Assembly: GCA_018873245.2 (NCBI GenBank)
Contig: JAEMBT020000002.1
Coordinates: forward strand, 8,840,001-8,904,000
Direction of reading: 5' to 3'
DNA: 64,000 nucleotides
Origin: Archegozetes longisetosus
Taxonomy: Eukaryota > Arthropoda > Arachnida > Sarcoptiformes > Trhypochthoniidae
Part shown: in pieces, positions 24,901-37,241 of the stretch
Layout: each line of letters starts with the position of its first letter
Numbering within the stretch: the stretch's first letter is position 1
Program-made: the position numbers and the translations under genes
The notes under the pieces: model-generated
What the model saw: only the letters and a program-made list of their open reading frames with translations
Databases searched by the model: none
What the model was told of the DNA's origin: nothing

Positions 24901-25958
24901 TCTAATGATAAATTCTATTTAGCTCTTGTTATGAGTCTGGTTTGTTTTATAGGACTTCCTCCTTACCAAATTTCAATTCATTGATCACAACCCAAACGTC
25001 TGCAGAACAACCGAATCTACAACTAGTTAAGCCAAATTTTATAATTACTAAATCGCCACCAAACTATGACGAGGCCACCAAACAAATCAGCAAAATCAAG
25101 GATAAAAAGAAATCTATCAAAAGTCAAGCAGTTGATGATGTTCTCGAAATACTTATAAAGAACGGTGAACTCCCTCCCAGTGCAGCACATGATCCGACCA
25201 CTCCGACTACACCTGAAAAGAACCTGTCACTCAAGAGTCAAACCAATCCTGTTTTTACCGCGACAGAAAACTGCCAAAGTTCTTCTGATGCAAAACTAGA
25301 CAATAATAATGATGACAATAACAATAATAAGAACATTAGTAGTAGCAGTAATAACAAAACTGCTGTTCAAAACAATGCAACACTTGATTTCGATTTTATT
25401 CTCGATCTCGAAGGTTTGGCAGAAGCGATGGATTTGAATGTTGCCATCAACGAAAAGTGTTTAAAACAAGACAAGTTAAATAATAACAGTTACAATACTA
25501 ACAATATAAACAACAATTCATACCCTAACCAACCGCAATCTAATTCAACTTTGAATAAAACCAATTCAAACAATGAGTTGTCACTATCTGAATTCATGGA
25601 TTTTCAAGATTGCACTTTGAGTGTGGAAGACAACAACTGGCTCGAAATGGCTTCAACTTCTGCGCCGTCTAATGAACAAAATCTTCTTAACTATAACCAT
25701 GAAGGAGTAGAGACTCAGAACCATTTGAACTTAAATATCAATAATAACAATAATGATAGCAATAGTAGTCAGCCTTTGATTGCGAGCTCGTCTTTAGCAA
25801 AATCTGAATCATCAAAACACGACCCGATTCTGCCGAACACAATGTTTGGTGGGAATCTTGTAGATCCTTTGGGCGACTTATTTTTCGATGACAGCGACTT
25901 CAAGACATCACTTGATTTAGGGTCGCTTATGTGGGATAAAGTAGATTTTGCCACTTGA
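21972..25958 (+). CDS. MRTF: Myocardin-related transcription factor (RPEL-SAP coactivator of SRF)
   Basis: Five exons 21972-22272, 22335-23161, 23265-23414, 23486-24885 and 24953-25958 give 1227 residues with every phase restored. Three RPEL actin-binding repeats: RRPISQLVEQGILP (about 85-99, split over intron 1), RRPQRQELIEQHILED and HRPGPLELIKGNIL. They are followed by a basic stretch RKKAKSKAQPKARTIKFHEY, a glutamine-containing segment, a SAP domain (about 507-537: MKVSDLKAELKKRNLPVSG), a leucine-zipper-like coiled coil (IAELQRELQKSQMQL) and a long acidic transactivation tail. G-actin binding to RPEL keeps MRTF cytoplasmic; Rho-driven actin polymerisation releases it to activate SRF targets. 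PolyQ (about 760-795) and polyN tracts are lineage additions. The ATG is preceded in frame by a stop. Confidence 0.95.
24484..24590 (+). repeat. CAG/CAA polyglutamine-coding tract in MRTF
   Basis: Mixed CAG, CAA and a few CCA/TCA/GCA codons encode about 36 residues, nearly all glutamine. The interrupted codon mix suggests an older, relatively stable tract rather than a pure expanding CAG run. Confidence 0.9.
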
Positions 25959-28856
25959 TTCTGACTACTATACCATAAAATTTGGTGCTCCTAAGCATTA
26001 AATTTCGATTAAAGTGAAGCTTAGCTCAAAGTTGACTTAATGTAAGAATAGCTGTTAACACTTGAATTACTCAATCAGTTCTGTGGACCAAATTAAAAAT
26101 CGATGACCACATTAAAAGTTGAATAAATATCCAATTTGTAAATGTATATTAGTATAAAATCAATACAATACAAATCTGTAACAATTGTAAGTCATATTGA
26201 AATTGTTGTTTCTTAAACTAATTGATTACTAATTATTTGTTTTACTTCACTAACAAATGAGTGAATTGACGTTCCAAATAAAAGTTTAAAATTCACTTTT
26301 GGGAGGTGTGAGCTATTGATTGACTTATAGATATGTAGATATGTTCCTAAACCCTAGAATACAGATAGTGTTGTGCCAATCAAACTATGTTAAGCATGAC
26401 ATGTTTTTCTATTTATGTACCATAATTACTAATTAATTACTTTTGTTGATCATTCAGACTCTTTGTTTCAACAATTGTTCATTAAAATTTTCTGCTCATT
26501 CGTTTTGTTTCATTTCTATTCACATTCACTTCTATTCGGTTTGTCGCCAAATCAAACTTAGTCTAAACTAAATCCAAACTTCAGTAATCTTTCAACTGTA
26601 ATCTGAAACAACGAAATCCCATTTATTCCGACTGAACAGTTTCAATCAGTTTAGATAAATTTGAACTTTTCGTTCAGTGAAAAGTTAAAATGAGTCATTA
26701 AGTAATAATAGTCGAAACTTTTCAATCAGTTTCAATAGGAAAGTGCGTGAAGATAAACAATGAGATATTTGATTTCCTTAGTCTGAAATAATTAAACTGA
26801 TGTCTATTCAATAATTAATTATGAATAATATAGCATTCGAGTGCTAATTAAAGATGCATTAGCCCAACAATAACCTGATCAGTGCATGCATTTTCAAATT
26901 AAGTTTAAGCCGATCTGAACAGAAACTATTTCAGTACATATAAGAGTCAATGATCAAGAACTTCCTCGATATGGAGTGTGTTCTATCCCGAAAGGATATG
27001 TTCTTCGGAACTGTAACTACGTTACAGAAAGCAGACTGATTAATCACTAAACTATAGATGGTTTTAAGGTTATCGCGATTCTTATGATTTAGGAATAAGT
27101 CTGCATTAAATTCCAACCATACTTTCATAAATATATTTAGGCTTTAATATGGAATGCCGCTTCACGTTGCGCAGCAAGTGGTCATCAATTATACTTTTTA
27201 AGTTCAAATCTTTGTTCACCAGTATTATCTGAATTTAACTTGACTCAAACGGTGGAACATTTGCAGCAATATGATGCTTCATTCTATGCCAGAGTCCAGA
27301 TCTCTGTAAATTGTCCTTTTTATTAAATAATTTCTACTTTTTAAAGTCTTTATGAGTCTTTAAAACTTTTAGCCAATCTTTCACTTGTAAACTATGGGCC
27401 ACTTCCAACAACGTTCAGTTTTACTCTTGTGCTTCAGTTTGAGTCAAATATCTGTCGAAATAAATGTTTTAAAGGGTCGCTAACGTGCTATTCTCTGATT
27501 TAACAATATTAATCCATTCCCTATATTTGTTTTAGTGGAAAATTGCTGTTCGATTGCCTCTCAATAGTGACTAAACAGACAAATGAAAAACTTCGTGTCA
27601 AACAGCATAACTCCTTAACTCAGACAAAAAGATGCTCTCAAATCGTGCATTTCTCCAGCAGTTGTTTCCGATAGAATACTTGTCGTTGTTCATATATATA
27701 TGTATCAGGTATAATACATTGCTTATGGACCTTCACTTGCCCGCAGTCAGACATACAAGTGATATTATATTGCAAATAAAGCTTTCAACTCTGGACCATA
27801 ACGAGTATAACAATTTGAGTGCCCAATTACTAACAAGCGAACGTTCATAAGCAACAAATCATACGAGATATTTTCAACTCGAGACATGCTTAAAAAATCA
27901 AACAACAATGGAACCAATCTATGATTTTGACTTCGAAATTTGAGAGTCAAATGAAGTGCTTTGATTCGTTGAGGCAACTACTGACTCCTGTTAACTTATC
28001 TGTTTCGTTTTTTATATCAAACTTTTCACTAGTGTTTAACAATAAGTAATCAAATAAAGTTTCAAATTTTGTCGTCATTTTTCTCGGTACAGACTCGAAC
28101 TTTAAGATTTGAAAAATTGTACAGGGGCTATAACTTGCTTGTCCCACTCTGGCTACGGCTATGCTAATAATGCTTAATATTAGTGTTTTTGCTCTTCGAT
28201 ATTGTTATTATAACAACGATATCGAAAATGGCTGCCTTTTTAAAACCTTGATTGCGTTAACTTAAAACTTACTTATAAAATATCTTCTGTCGTACTCTCT
28301 ACTAATCAGAAAAACTTGAATTCGTGTCATTATTTGACCAATTGGTTTCAAATCTATTATTCACTGAACAGTATTCAATAATTTTGTTCAATACTAGACA
28401 TTAAACCAAAATTACTAAAAAATTTATAAGAATTTTATTGAGGTTTTCGTTAACAGTTTAATTATTTAGATACAAAAAGTTACTGAACAAAATATTAATA
28501 TCAAAATCAAAATAAAAAATGTGAACACGTCTTATATGAACGGCTCTCACATAAAACCTAAACAACGCAAGTCTTGCGGTTCATTTACTATTTTTATGTG
28601 ATTTTCAATTAGAATTTAAATATTTTTAAAGACATTATAGAAATTGATTTCTAAAATTTGATCGAATATTAATTTGACAGAATTGGTTTGAGTTTTGGTC
28701 GAACACTAACAAGTATTGGCACATAATGTAAGAAATATTTGTTGTCTTTTGTTTGAAAACTAATTAAATTAATGTTTTTTTTGACAAATTGTCAGTTGAG
28801 TTGCTAATCATTTTTGAAAACAACTTAATTAATAAAAACTAATTTGTGTTAAGGTC
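25959..28856. other. Intergenic region between MRTF and RNPS1
   Basis: 2.9 kb with no assignable protein gene. It should contain the MRTF 3' UTR, the RNPS1 promoter and its missing first coding exon. Short frames near 26931-28147 have no domain character. Confidence 0.4.
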
Positions 28857-29856
28857 TCCGCAAACGAAAAACAGAAACAAAAGTTCTAATAATTCAAAAG
28901 AAGACAACCGGAAGAGAACTTCGAGTGTGAGCGTTTCGAGTGGTTCGAGCAGAAGGTATTAATTGATAACTGATTTATTTTTAGTTTACGTTAAGTTAAA
29001 ATGATTTCGCTCAACAATTATAAAAATATTCAATTCAAACATTATTCAAATAATGAAATTTTTAATTGAAATAACAGTCGAAGCGGTTCGCGATCCAGCT
29101 CTAGTGGCTCTTCACGAAGCAGTTCTAGTTCTGGCTCTTCACGTAGCAGTAGTTCCCGCTCGCGTTCACGTTCCCGCTCGCGTTCACATTCACGATCTCG
29201 ATCACGATCCCGATCTCTATCTCGATCAAGCAGTTCTTCGTCTCGCACTTCATCTTCACGCCGGCGTCGAGTCCGCTCTCCATCGCCGAAACGTGTACGA
29301 AAGCCATCGCCGTCTCCACGACCGACACGCGTACATATCGGTAGACTGACTCGAAATGTTACTAAAGAACACGTTCTCGAGATCTTTAGCACATTCGGGC
29401 CCATAAGAACTGTTGATATGCCTCTCGATCGAGTTCACCCACATTTGACACGAGGATTCGCTTATGTCGACTATGAAAAGGCAGATGACGCTGAAAAGGC
29501 CATTAAATATATGGATGGCGGACAAGTTGATGGTCAGGAAGTTAGCGCTACTGCAGTTTTAGTGCCGAAACCACGACCGTTCGGAGGTCCGCCACATATT
29601 CGTCGTGGACCACCCCCTAATTGGAGACGATCGCCCATTAGAGGCAGGCGAGCAGGAGGAAGGTGATCTATCAATCTATTCATTCATTCATCCTTTTATA
29701 GCTCTACCTCTACATAAATTCAGTCCAACTCAATTCTATCCCTTATTCAGATCTCCTCCAAGATATCGTTCCCCCCGCAGACGTACACGAAGCAGATCAC
29801 GATCACGTTCGCCGACACGCAGAAGACGTGATTCGAGTTCTGATTCATCGCGATAA
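28857..29856 (+). CDS. RNPS1: RNPS1-like SR protein of the exon junction/ASAP complex (5' end missing)
   Basis: Three exons resolved: about 28857-28955, 29078-29662 and 29751-29856. They encode an Arg/Ser-rich N-terminal region, one RRM (RVHIGRLTRNVTKEHVLEIF, then MPLDRVHPHLTRGFAYVDYE and KYMDGGQVDGQEVSATAVL), a proline/arginine-rich linker and a short RS tail. The RRM wording closely matches RNPS1, which binds ACIN1 and SAP18 in the ASAP complex, associates with exon junction complexes and influences splicing and nonsense-mediated decay. The first resolved exon has no in-frame ATG and an upstream stop after an AG acceptor, so a short 5' coding exon remains unfound between the MRTF gene and 28850. 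Antisense Glu/Arg-rich frames here are shadows of the RS repeats. It converges with the PDI gene 210 bp away. Confidence 0.9.
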
Positions 29857-30066
29857 AGAATTGGATGGAAAACTGTTTTAATTATAATTTTATTATCATA
29901 AAATGAAATTGACAGCAATGTAATAGTGTAGAAAAAGCATTTTATTTGATTGATGAGTACAAGTGTTATAAACGTAACTTATGCACCAAATATTAATCTC
30001 TAAAAATGCCCGATTCATGATAATGGAACAATAAGACAACAAATTTGTATACAATATTAATTTAGA

Positions 30067-32632
30067 CTAAAGTTCATCCTTTGGAGTGTCTGCTTTATCT
30101 TCTTTTTCCTCCTCCTCATCGACTTCCTGTAATTTTTTTTAATCATTAATAAACAGAATAAAGACTAAAAAAGCCTATAACTAGTCTATTAAATTAAGTC
30201 ATGCAAATGATGCCGAACCTCCTCCTTAGGATCAGCTCCTGTTTGTCCTCCACTTTCTACAAACTTAGTTAATCCTTCTAAAGTTCGTTCCCCATTATAG
30301 TCCACCACCTGATTATATATATAAAAAATAGAAATTAGTAATATTCACCTGATCGGGTGCTGCTCTTCCATATTCGCCGTCAGTTTCTATAAACTTAGTT
30401 AAACCTTCGAGAGTTCTCTCTCCATTATATTCTACAACCTACTCATTACACATAATTCAAGACAAGTCAATTAAAACAAGTCAACACATAAGTCATCAAA
30501 ACTTGATCAAATCAAACAAGTCAATACTGAAACTGGAAATCAAATCATACCTCGTTAGTCTCTTTTTTGAATAATTTGATGGTTGGGAAGCTGTTGATTT
30601 TAGTGTGTTCGAGTTCGTTAGCAGTTGCGTCCATTTTGGCGATCACAACAGTTTGGGAGTCTTTGAAATGTTCTCCTAATTGCTCATAGATAGGAACAAG
30701 TTGTTTGCAGTGTCCGCACCATGGAGCGTAAAACTCGACCAAAACGTCCTTCGACTTATCAAAAGCAACTTCATCGAAGTTTTTGCTCACTAACGTTTTC
30801 ACTGGTGTCTTATCCCAATCTTCTGATAATTCTTGCGAGAGAAGGTGTTGCTGTAAAACACAATTTTAAACTTTAATTCTTCAGTCACAAACGAAGAGTA
30901 GCTGACAATTGAATATTTACCTTAACTTTTCCACTGAGCACTCCTTCAACGAATTGTCTAATGTTTTCCTCATCGATTTGATTGCTTTCGGGCTTGAATT
31001 TAGTCATTTCTTCTTCAAGCTTGATGAGTCTCATGGAAGGTGTGTCGTCTTTCTTGAGACCAAAGAACTCCATAATTCTCTCGTGATCTTCTTCATCAGT
31101 ATTAATGGTAACAAAAAGTACTTTATTTTTGAACTGTTTTGCAACTTTTCTAAACGCATCGACGATGCTTTCATAGTCAGAACTTTTACGACTAGCAAAA
31201 AGTAAGTTATGAGCTTTGATTTCTCCACCAAAGATTTTTTGTGCAGTCTATCAACAAAACAGTTTCAATCATTACAGAAGTCATTTCAAGTGGTTTAATA
31301 CAATCATTCAAAGTCAATAACAAACCTCATGGCTAAATTCAACAACAAGTGGAAGACTGTTAGCTCCAACGAATTTTTTGAGCGCCTCACTAGTAATATC
31401 TCCTTCAAAGTCATTTCGTCCTTCATCGAACTTCTTGAAGAGTACGACTCCATCCTTCTCAACACCTAATTCACTGTAAACAGCTTTATCGGTCACTATA
31501 GCGAACGGATGTTCGTCGTTCTCTGCGGCCACCTCTAAGAAAGTCTTTGCGTCTGCACTCTCCTTATCGGCGAATAAACCAACAACAACTACTTCTGCTT
31601 TATCTTTGAAATTTTTGGCCTCTTCTGCATTAGTTAAGTCAACGGCCGGCGGTCCAGTCTTCTTCTTGAGCCATTTAATGAGATCATCAGCAGTTCTACC
31701 ACCACTATACTCAGAAGGCTTTCCGTTGCGGAAAAATTTAAGTGTTGGATAACCACGTACTTCGAACTTTTCGGCCAATTCGGTCTCTTCGGTGGCGTCG
31801 ACTTTCGCTAAGAGAATTTCTGACTTTTCTTCAGCCAATTGTGTGGCAGCTTTTGCGTACTCAGGAGCCAACGCCTTGCAGTGTCCACACCAGGGGGCAT
31901 CTTATAATTTACACAAGTTTAAGTTTAAGGTTAAGGTCAAAGGTCATTAACATTGTCTAATTGTAAGAATAAAACTATTATTTAGTAAATGTTATAATTG
32001 TACAAGTTTTTAATGTAATTTTTTTACTACGTTTACGTTTTTGTCATCAACATAACTAATGATAAAAAGGGATTATTTGATAATTGTTTCAATATTGTTG
32101 CCTATTAAAACTTGCCAGTTGTAATACTCGTAAAACTAATCCTTAAAATTATTGCTAATGTAAATTGATAGAAAATAATTTGATTTTTGTTCAGTTTGAA
32201 GCTTTAGACGTGCACAGCTAATCGCTAAAACTAACAAAAATATTTCCTTTAAGGTTCTTATCTCTAGACAGGTTTTTCAGCCACATTCAAGTATTTATGA
32301 TTAAAAATGATTGAAACGCAAACAAAATTAAATATTTCGACTTATAATTAGTCGGATGTCATCTCATTACAATACAAAAATATCAGTCTATAAGTAATAT
32401 TAAATGAGATGACTGACACTTTCGTGTCACTAATCGTAATAAAGATCATATGAATGACTGATTTGAACAAAATGACAAAATACTCACAAAATTCAACTAA
32501 AACATAGTTATTGTTGTTGACCGCTTCATCAAAATTGTTTTTATTCAACACCAGAACATTTTCTTCTCTTTTGATATCATCTGCTAGAGATGTGCCACAA
32601 AATAAGGCAAATATTAATAAATAAGTATTCAT
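30067..32632 (-). CDS. P4HB: Protein disulfide isomerase A1 (P4HB-type) with duplicated exon
   Basis: Constitutive exons 32632-32488, 31900-31326, 31247-30921, 30850-30551 and 30126-30067, plus one of two alternative 90-bp exons (30438-30349 or 30308-30219). With one alternative the product is 498 residues, the normal PDI length; with both it is 528. Features: signal peptide [17 protein letters not shown], a domain with APWCGHC (C53/C56), b and b' domains, a' domain with APWCGHC (C394/C397), acidic tail [10 protein letters not shown] and the ER-retrieval signal KDEL. The enzyme forms, breaks and reshuffles disulfides in the ER lumen and serves as the beta subunit of prolyl 4-hydroxylase. The long first intron (587 bp) is typical of a 5' intron. 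The b'-coding exon is less conserved, as usual for the family. Confidence 0.96.
30219..30308 (-). other. PDI alternative exon B (end of a' domain)
   Basis: A second 90-nt phase-0 exon, with acceptor AG at 30310-30309 and donor GT at 30218-30217. It codes for [16 protein letters not shown] followed by [14 protein letters not shown]. It is the version nearer to vertebrate PDI, whose equivalent segment includes LESGGQ. Identity with exon A is 18 of 30 residues, concentrated in the first 16. Confidence 0.88.
30349..30438 (-). other. PDI alternative exon A (end of a' domain)
   Basis: A 90-nt phase-0 exon between an AG acceptor (30440-30439) and a GT donor (30348-30347). It codes for [16 protein letters not shown] followed by [14 protein letters not shown]. 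It replaces residues about 450-479: the last beta strand and final helix of the a' thioredoxin fold and the start of the tail. Confidence 0.88.
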
Positions 32633-33831
32633 TTTAATAATAATTGAGTTCGAACGAAGCCTAATATCGAGTAGAAATAAGTTAGACTTTCTCTATGTAA
32701 AAGAACCGGCGCTCTAAGGCTAGCAAATGAAATGATAAGTGAATACTAAGTGAAGTGAAGGCAAACGTGGCATCAGTTTAAAGGTGCGACCAAACAAACA
32801 CGTCACACACTTGCCTCGTGTTGGACTACTATTGGACGAATTTGTTAATATTTCATAAACCTTGCAAACCCTTACTAATTGCGATCAACAATATAGTTAA
32901 TTATTACTTTTATTTTTCATCAAATTTTGTTTCGACAGCTACTAAAACAAATGCAATCATTGCAAACGGCCTTTAAAGTGACTCAAAGTTTTTAGCTAAA
33001 CGAATACTTAGAACATTAGTAACACGAATGACACGTCTCATTAAGATAGTTTAGGCTCTAATACTGATCGACACTTCATTGTTATAAGGAGTTTAGTGCT
33101 TCTCATCAAATCTTATCAAGACTTTGCTTAAGATTTGAGTTAAAACTAAGTTAGGATCCGAACTAAAACTAGGCACAAGTTTTTAATTTGGTCAAAAGTA
33201 TCGTAAAGGCTAAAATGGTAGTAAAAATTGTAATTTTCAAAACCAGATCATTTTAAGCTTCAAGTATTGTTCTTTTGAAATTAAAAAAAGTTTTGATAAA
33301 TGCGAACAAAAGAAACCATCTGTTAATTGTTACTTAATGTAAAAGTTGAAATAACAAATAAAAACCAGATTCTCCTCCTTCAGTCATCTTACAGTCAGGA
33401 AACAGCATTCAATTATATTTCAACTTTAAACAAATAATTTACACCTGAAAATATTTATTAAACTTCAAGTCTTCAATATTTTTATTTCTTGTTCAATATC
33501 AATATTAAAGTTCTTTTAAATAGATTACAAATTTATTCAAGCATTCCATCAACTTTTATATTTAATTAATTAATAGGAAATTATAAATTGCCTTATTTTG
33601 GAGCAATTTTTGTTAGTTAATAAAATTATATGAATATATATTTGATTATCACAATTTAATGTAAAACGAACTCAACTTGCATTCACAGTTCCCTTGAGAT
33701 AATACATACTCGCTTTATAAATACAGTAATCCTGTTTGAATAAAAATCAACTTTTAAATATCTTAACATTTATACAATTATTATTAATATGAATTGGCTT
33801 TAACTACTTAGGTGCCAGATTTTCCTACTAT
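32633..33831. other. Intergenic between PDI and POLR3E
   Basis: 1.2 kb holding the PDI promoter (its 5' end is at the left edge) and the POLR3E 3' UTR. No other gene or repeat is recognised. Confidence 0.45.
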
Positions 33832-36800
33832 TTATGACTTGGCTTCTATAAACTTCAGTATTGCTGCAGGACAATCTTGCATTTAAATCGAGTAAAAAAT
33901 AGCAAACAATTAATATAGCTAACGGTCTCCTAACTTCAAATTTTGAAGTATCATCGAATGTCATTGTAATAATTAGTGCTCAAAAAAAATAAAGTCGATG
34001 ATCATGTACTGCAACAATATTTGGAGTGAAGGCAACTAAAGTCAATTTTGAATTAAACTCAAAATTTGGATAGAAGGGGACTGAGGCTTAAAATCACATT
34101 AACAAATAAATACATACCTTGAGTAATTTTAGGCAAGTATTTTCACAGTTTTTATCTCCAAAAATTTGTTTATCCCTGACCTTTTCCATGAAGTGACTGA
34201 CTCGTACTCGAGTTTGATCGGAAAACATTTCAAACAGAGTGTCTCTAAACTGTTATCAAGTTTTAATAAAATGAAAACTTAAACATGATAATTAATGATA
34301 ACTTACGCCATCCAAGTGATCGCCAAATTTAGTGAATGCATACAGTGGTTGTTGCGGTGAGTTCTGAGGCCACTATTCATATGAAACAAAATAGAAAATC
34401 AGTTGACTAAAGACTTCAATTATTGATCAACTCATATAAATAACCTTGTTTTGCACTCTAAAACCTCCCGATTCATTGACAGCACTTTCGATGACTTCTT
34501 CTGATACATCGAACCAAAACTTATTGGATGAATTATCCGAAATATATTTTCTAAGTTCTGTTGAGGTGGCACAAAAACTAGTTTTTAATTTTTCGTGAAT
34601 ACATTTGACTAATTCTTTCTTTTCTTCAGGAGTTGGATAGAGGGAAACCGTTGGATTTATTTCGAAGACAGCCATTTTAGGTCCTTTTGATTTTCTTCTT
34701 TCTTTAATAGCTGATGGGGCTGCGAACTTTCGACTCGATATTGACTTGACTGGAGATTTGCGTTCAGTTTTTATTTTAATTGCAGGCGGGCTACAGAACG
34801 CGTGAACGTCGGAGTTGGTTACATTCAATAGAGGATCAGGAGTCAGGCCTTCGTTGCCCTCATTGTCATCAGTACTATTAGAATTGACCGAACTTCTTCT
34901 AGAGTTTCTACGTTTCCGTTGTGGAGATTTGTTGGGATAACTGTCTTCTGTTTTTATAATCACATTAGAATAGGCACGTTCTATACTCGTATACCTATTA
35001 GACCATAAAAGTTGCTGTCTTTGAGCTACTTCTGGGTACCTTTAATAAGAATCAAGTATATTATTAATTCAAAAAGAATTCACTAATAGAAATTTCAAGT
35101 ACTTTTCTATGAAATTTGAGTCTTCTGGTAGTAAAAAATTCCAGCATTTGGTTATCACATCAAATGAAGCGATTTGAGATAGAATTTCTACAACATCTTC
35201 TTCAGGAATCTTCATTATGAAAATAAAAAAAATGTAACATGACATATTTGAAATTTGCTTAAACTTAAATAGTTTTATGGATCTATGAATAAATTCTATG
35301 AACCTAAAAACTACTTTCAATATTAAATCAAAATTCGAGTCGCATTTTCCGGTTAAAATAATTTTTCTGATTCAGTGGTAAAACTTGGAGAAATAATTCT
35401 AACCAGAATTCGGCTTTTAAGATATCGATAAAATGAAAAACATTTTAACTAGGTTAAGTCAGGTTTAAAAGCCCAAAAATTTGCTAACTCGTTGTTGTCG
35501 TTCATAAAGATTTCTTCACATGATCTTTTGAAAGTGTTTATATTATTAGCTGAATCTAAAAATATATTCTGATTATCTGTTATCCAAACAAAATCACATT
35601 TTCTTAATTGGAAACAAAATTTTTAAATACCATAAAAAATTTAATTTTCACGAAGCTATTTCCAAAATGTGTTAAAACTAGTAAATGCCAACTCAAATCA
35701 AAATATAGTTAAGGCTTCTTAATAAGGCTGAAGATTATTTATTGAGTTTATAGAATATTCAAATTCCTAATTTATCCATAAACTAATAAAATCGCTCAAC
35801 TACTGAACAATTTTGATAAAAAAGCTAAGAATACATCTAGTCAGATAATAGTCATGGGCTAAATAGAAATAATTCTATACTTCAAATTAGATATAAAAAA
35901 AGGTCTGAATTTGGTCAAGCGAAACACAAGCCAAATTGCAATAATGGAAAACCAAATAATACCTGATTTTTGTGAGAAACGAATATATCTTTCTTGAATA
36001 GAGATTTAGATTGAGTGAACCTCCACATTATAAAGTCTCTGGCGCGACACAACAGTTCTGTTGGTATTCCTGTTAATGGACTTGATGGACACGTCTCTTT
36101 ATTATGAAGTATTTCACTTTTTACCACCCAATTTCCCTGAACTAGAAGTGCGTACATTTGGACATTCTTAAGAACTGAATTTGGTTCGAATTTTCCCATT
36201 AGTAGTTTGAGAATTTGATCAAATGATAGGAGTTTGGCATTGATTAACAGTAAGCGGACTTGTTCTGTTAGTGGAAGTTCTCTTATCTGTGAGAGTGAAG
36301 GCTTTACCAATGAACTAGTCATCAGTTCTGATGAACTTTTAGTTTGAGCGAGTTCTTCATTCGAAAACTTCATTGTCGCTAAAAAGTCTTCCAGACTAGA
36401 GATTGTAGTGTTGCTATCATTATTAGAATCGTTCCGATTATTTTGAGATGAATTATAGACGAGTAACATCTTCTCGGCTGAAGATACTCTGCTGCCATTC
36501 GGATGATAATTGAGCTCAATCCAAGGGTCTCTCGCCACTTGTTGTTGAAGATAGTTAAAAGATTTTTCTCTTAATTTCTTAAGTCTTTCTTCATCGGGCC
36601 CGGCAAACCTCATAGTAATGGTCTGAACTTCGTTCTGCTGTTCACTTTCATCCTGAGAAGAAGCGTCTGCTTCGTTCTCAGATTCATCTTTGGGATTAGT
36701 TTTAGTTTTGCCAAAATTGATTTCACTTTTGTCTAGGTAATGAAAACTCGGTCTGAATTGTATCACAGAATTAATTGGAGTCAAATGTATTTCTGGGCAG

Positions 36801-37241
36801 TCGTTACGGATTAATGCAATACAGTATTGGGACAATGTTGGCTTCACTTCAACCGATTTCAATAATTGCTTATCCAGAAGTCGTTTGCCATTCAGCACAC
36901 TTTTTGGGTCATTCTCTAAATTTGCACCAAATAATTCCCCTTTTCTTCGGTCAAAGTTTTTACTATTCGCGTCAACATTAGTTTCAATTTCGAATATGCG
37001 GTGATTAGGTCTGGCCCTCACTTTGATCTGTTGTCGATCATCGATTGGATCAGATTTGATGGAGTATTGAAATATATGTAAACTGGATGAAATACTTTTC
37101 GTTAAATAGACGTCACTCTGAATGAAACGAAAGTGGTGTTAAACATGTTTACTATTTGTTTATTATGTTCAATATTTTAATTCTAATCAATCATAAATCT
37201 ACAATAAATACCTCTTCAAGTACTTCGTCTTCAATTTCCAT
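33832..37241 (-). CDS. POLR3E: RNA polymerase III subunit RPC5
   Basis: Exons 37241-37212 (MEIEDEVLEE), 37117-35963, 35209-35103, 35039-34445, about 34372-34307, about 34244-34118 and 33875-33832; roughly 700 residues. Hallmarks of RPC5 are EIHLTPINSVIQFRPSFHYL, a conserved RFAGPDEERLKK segment, LVQGNWVVKSEIL and LLCRARDFIMWRFTQSKSLF. After a charged, serine-rich linker come winged-helix-like C-terminal modules including YAFTKFGDHLDG and LFEMFSDQTRVRV. RPC5 pairs with RPC4 in a TFIIF-like subcomplex of Pol III that supports initiation, termination and reinitiation on tRNA and 5S genes. The last two introns carry tandem GTNNGT donors: only the downstream GT of each keeps the reading frame, so the ends of exons 5 and 6 are uncertain by four bases. 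Confidence 0.9.
35210..35962 (-). other. POLR3E intron 2
   Basis: 753-bp AT-rich intron between the exon ending FVSHKNQ and the one starting IPEEDVVEIL. Nothing else is seen in it. Confidence 0.8.

Noticed and set aside
27632-28147. Short frames between MRTF and RNPS1
   Set aside because: No domain or splice-site consistency, and they conflict across strands.
28221-28251. ATGGCTGCC start as the missing first exon of RNPS1
   Set aside because: The start context is attractive, but the frame stops after eight codons and no donor in it joins the next exon in phase.
29042-29525. Antisense Glu/Arg-repeat frames over RNPS1
   Set aside because: They are the reverse complement of RS-coding repeats and have no independent support.
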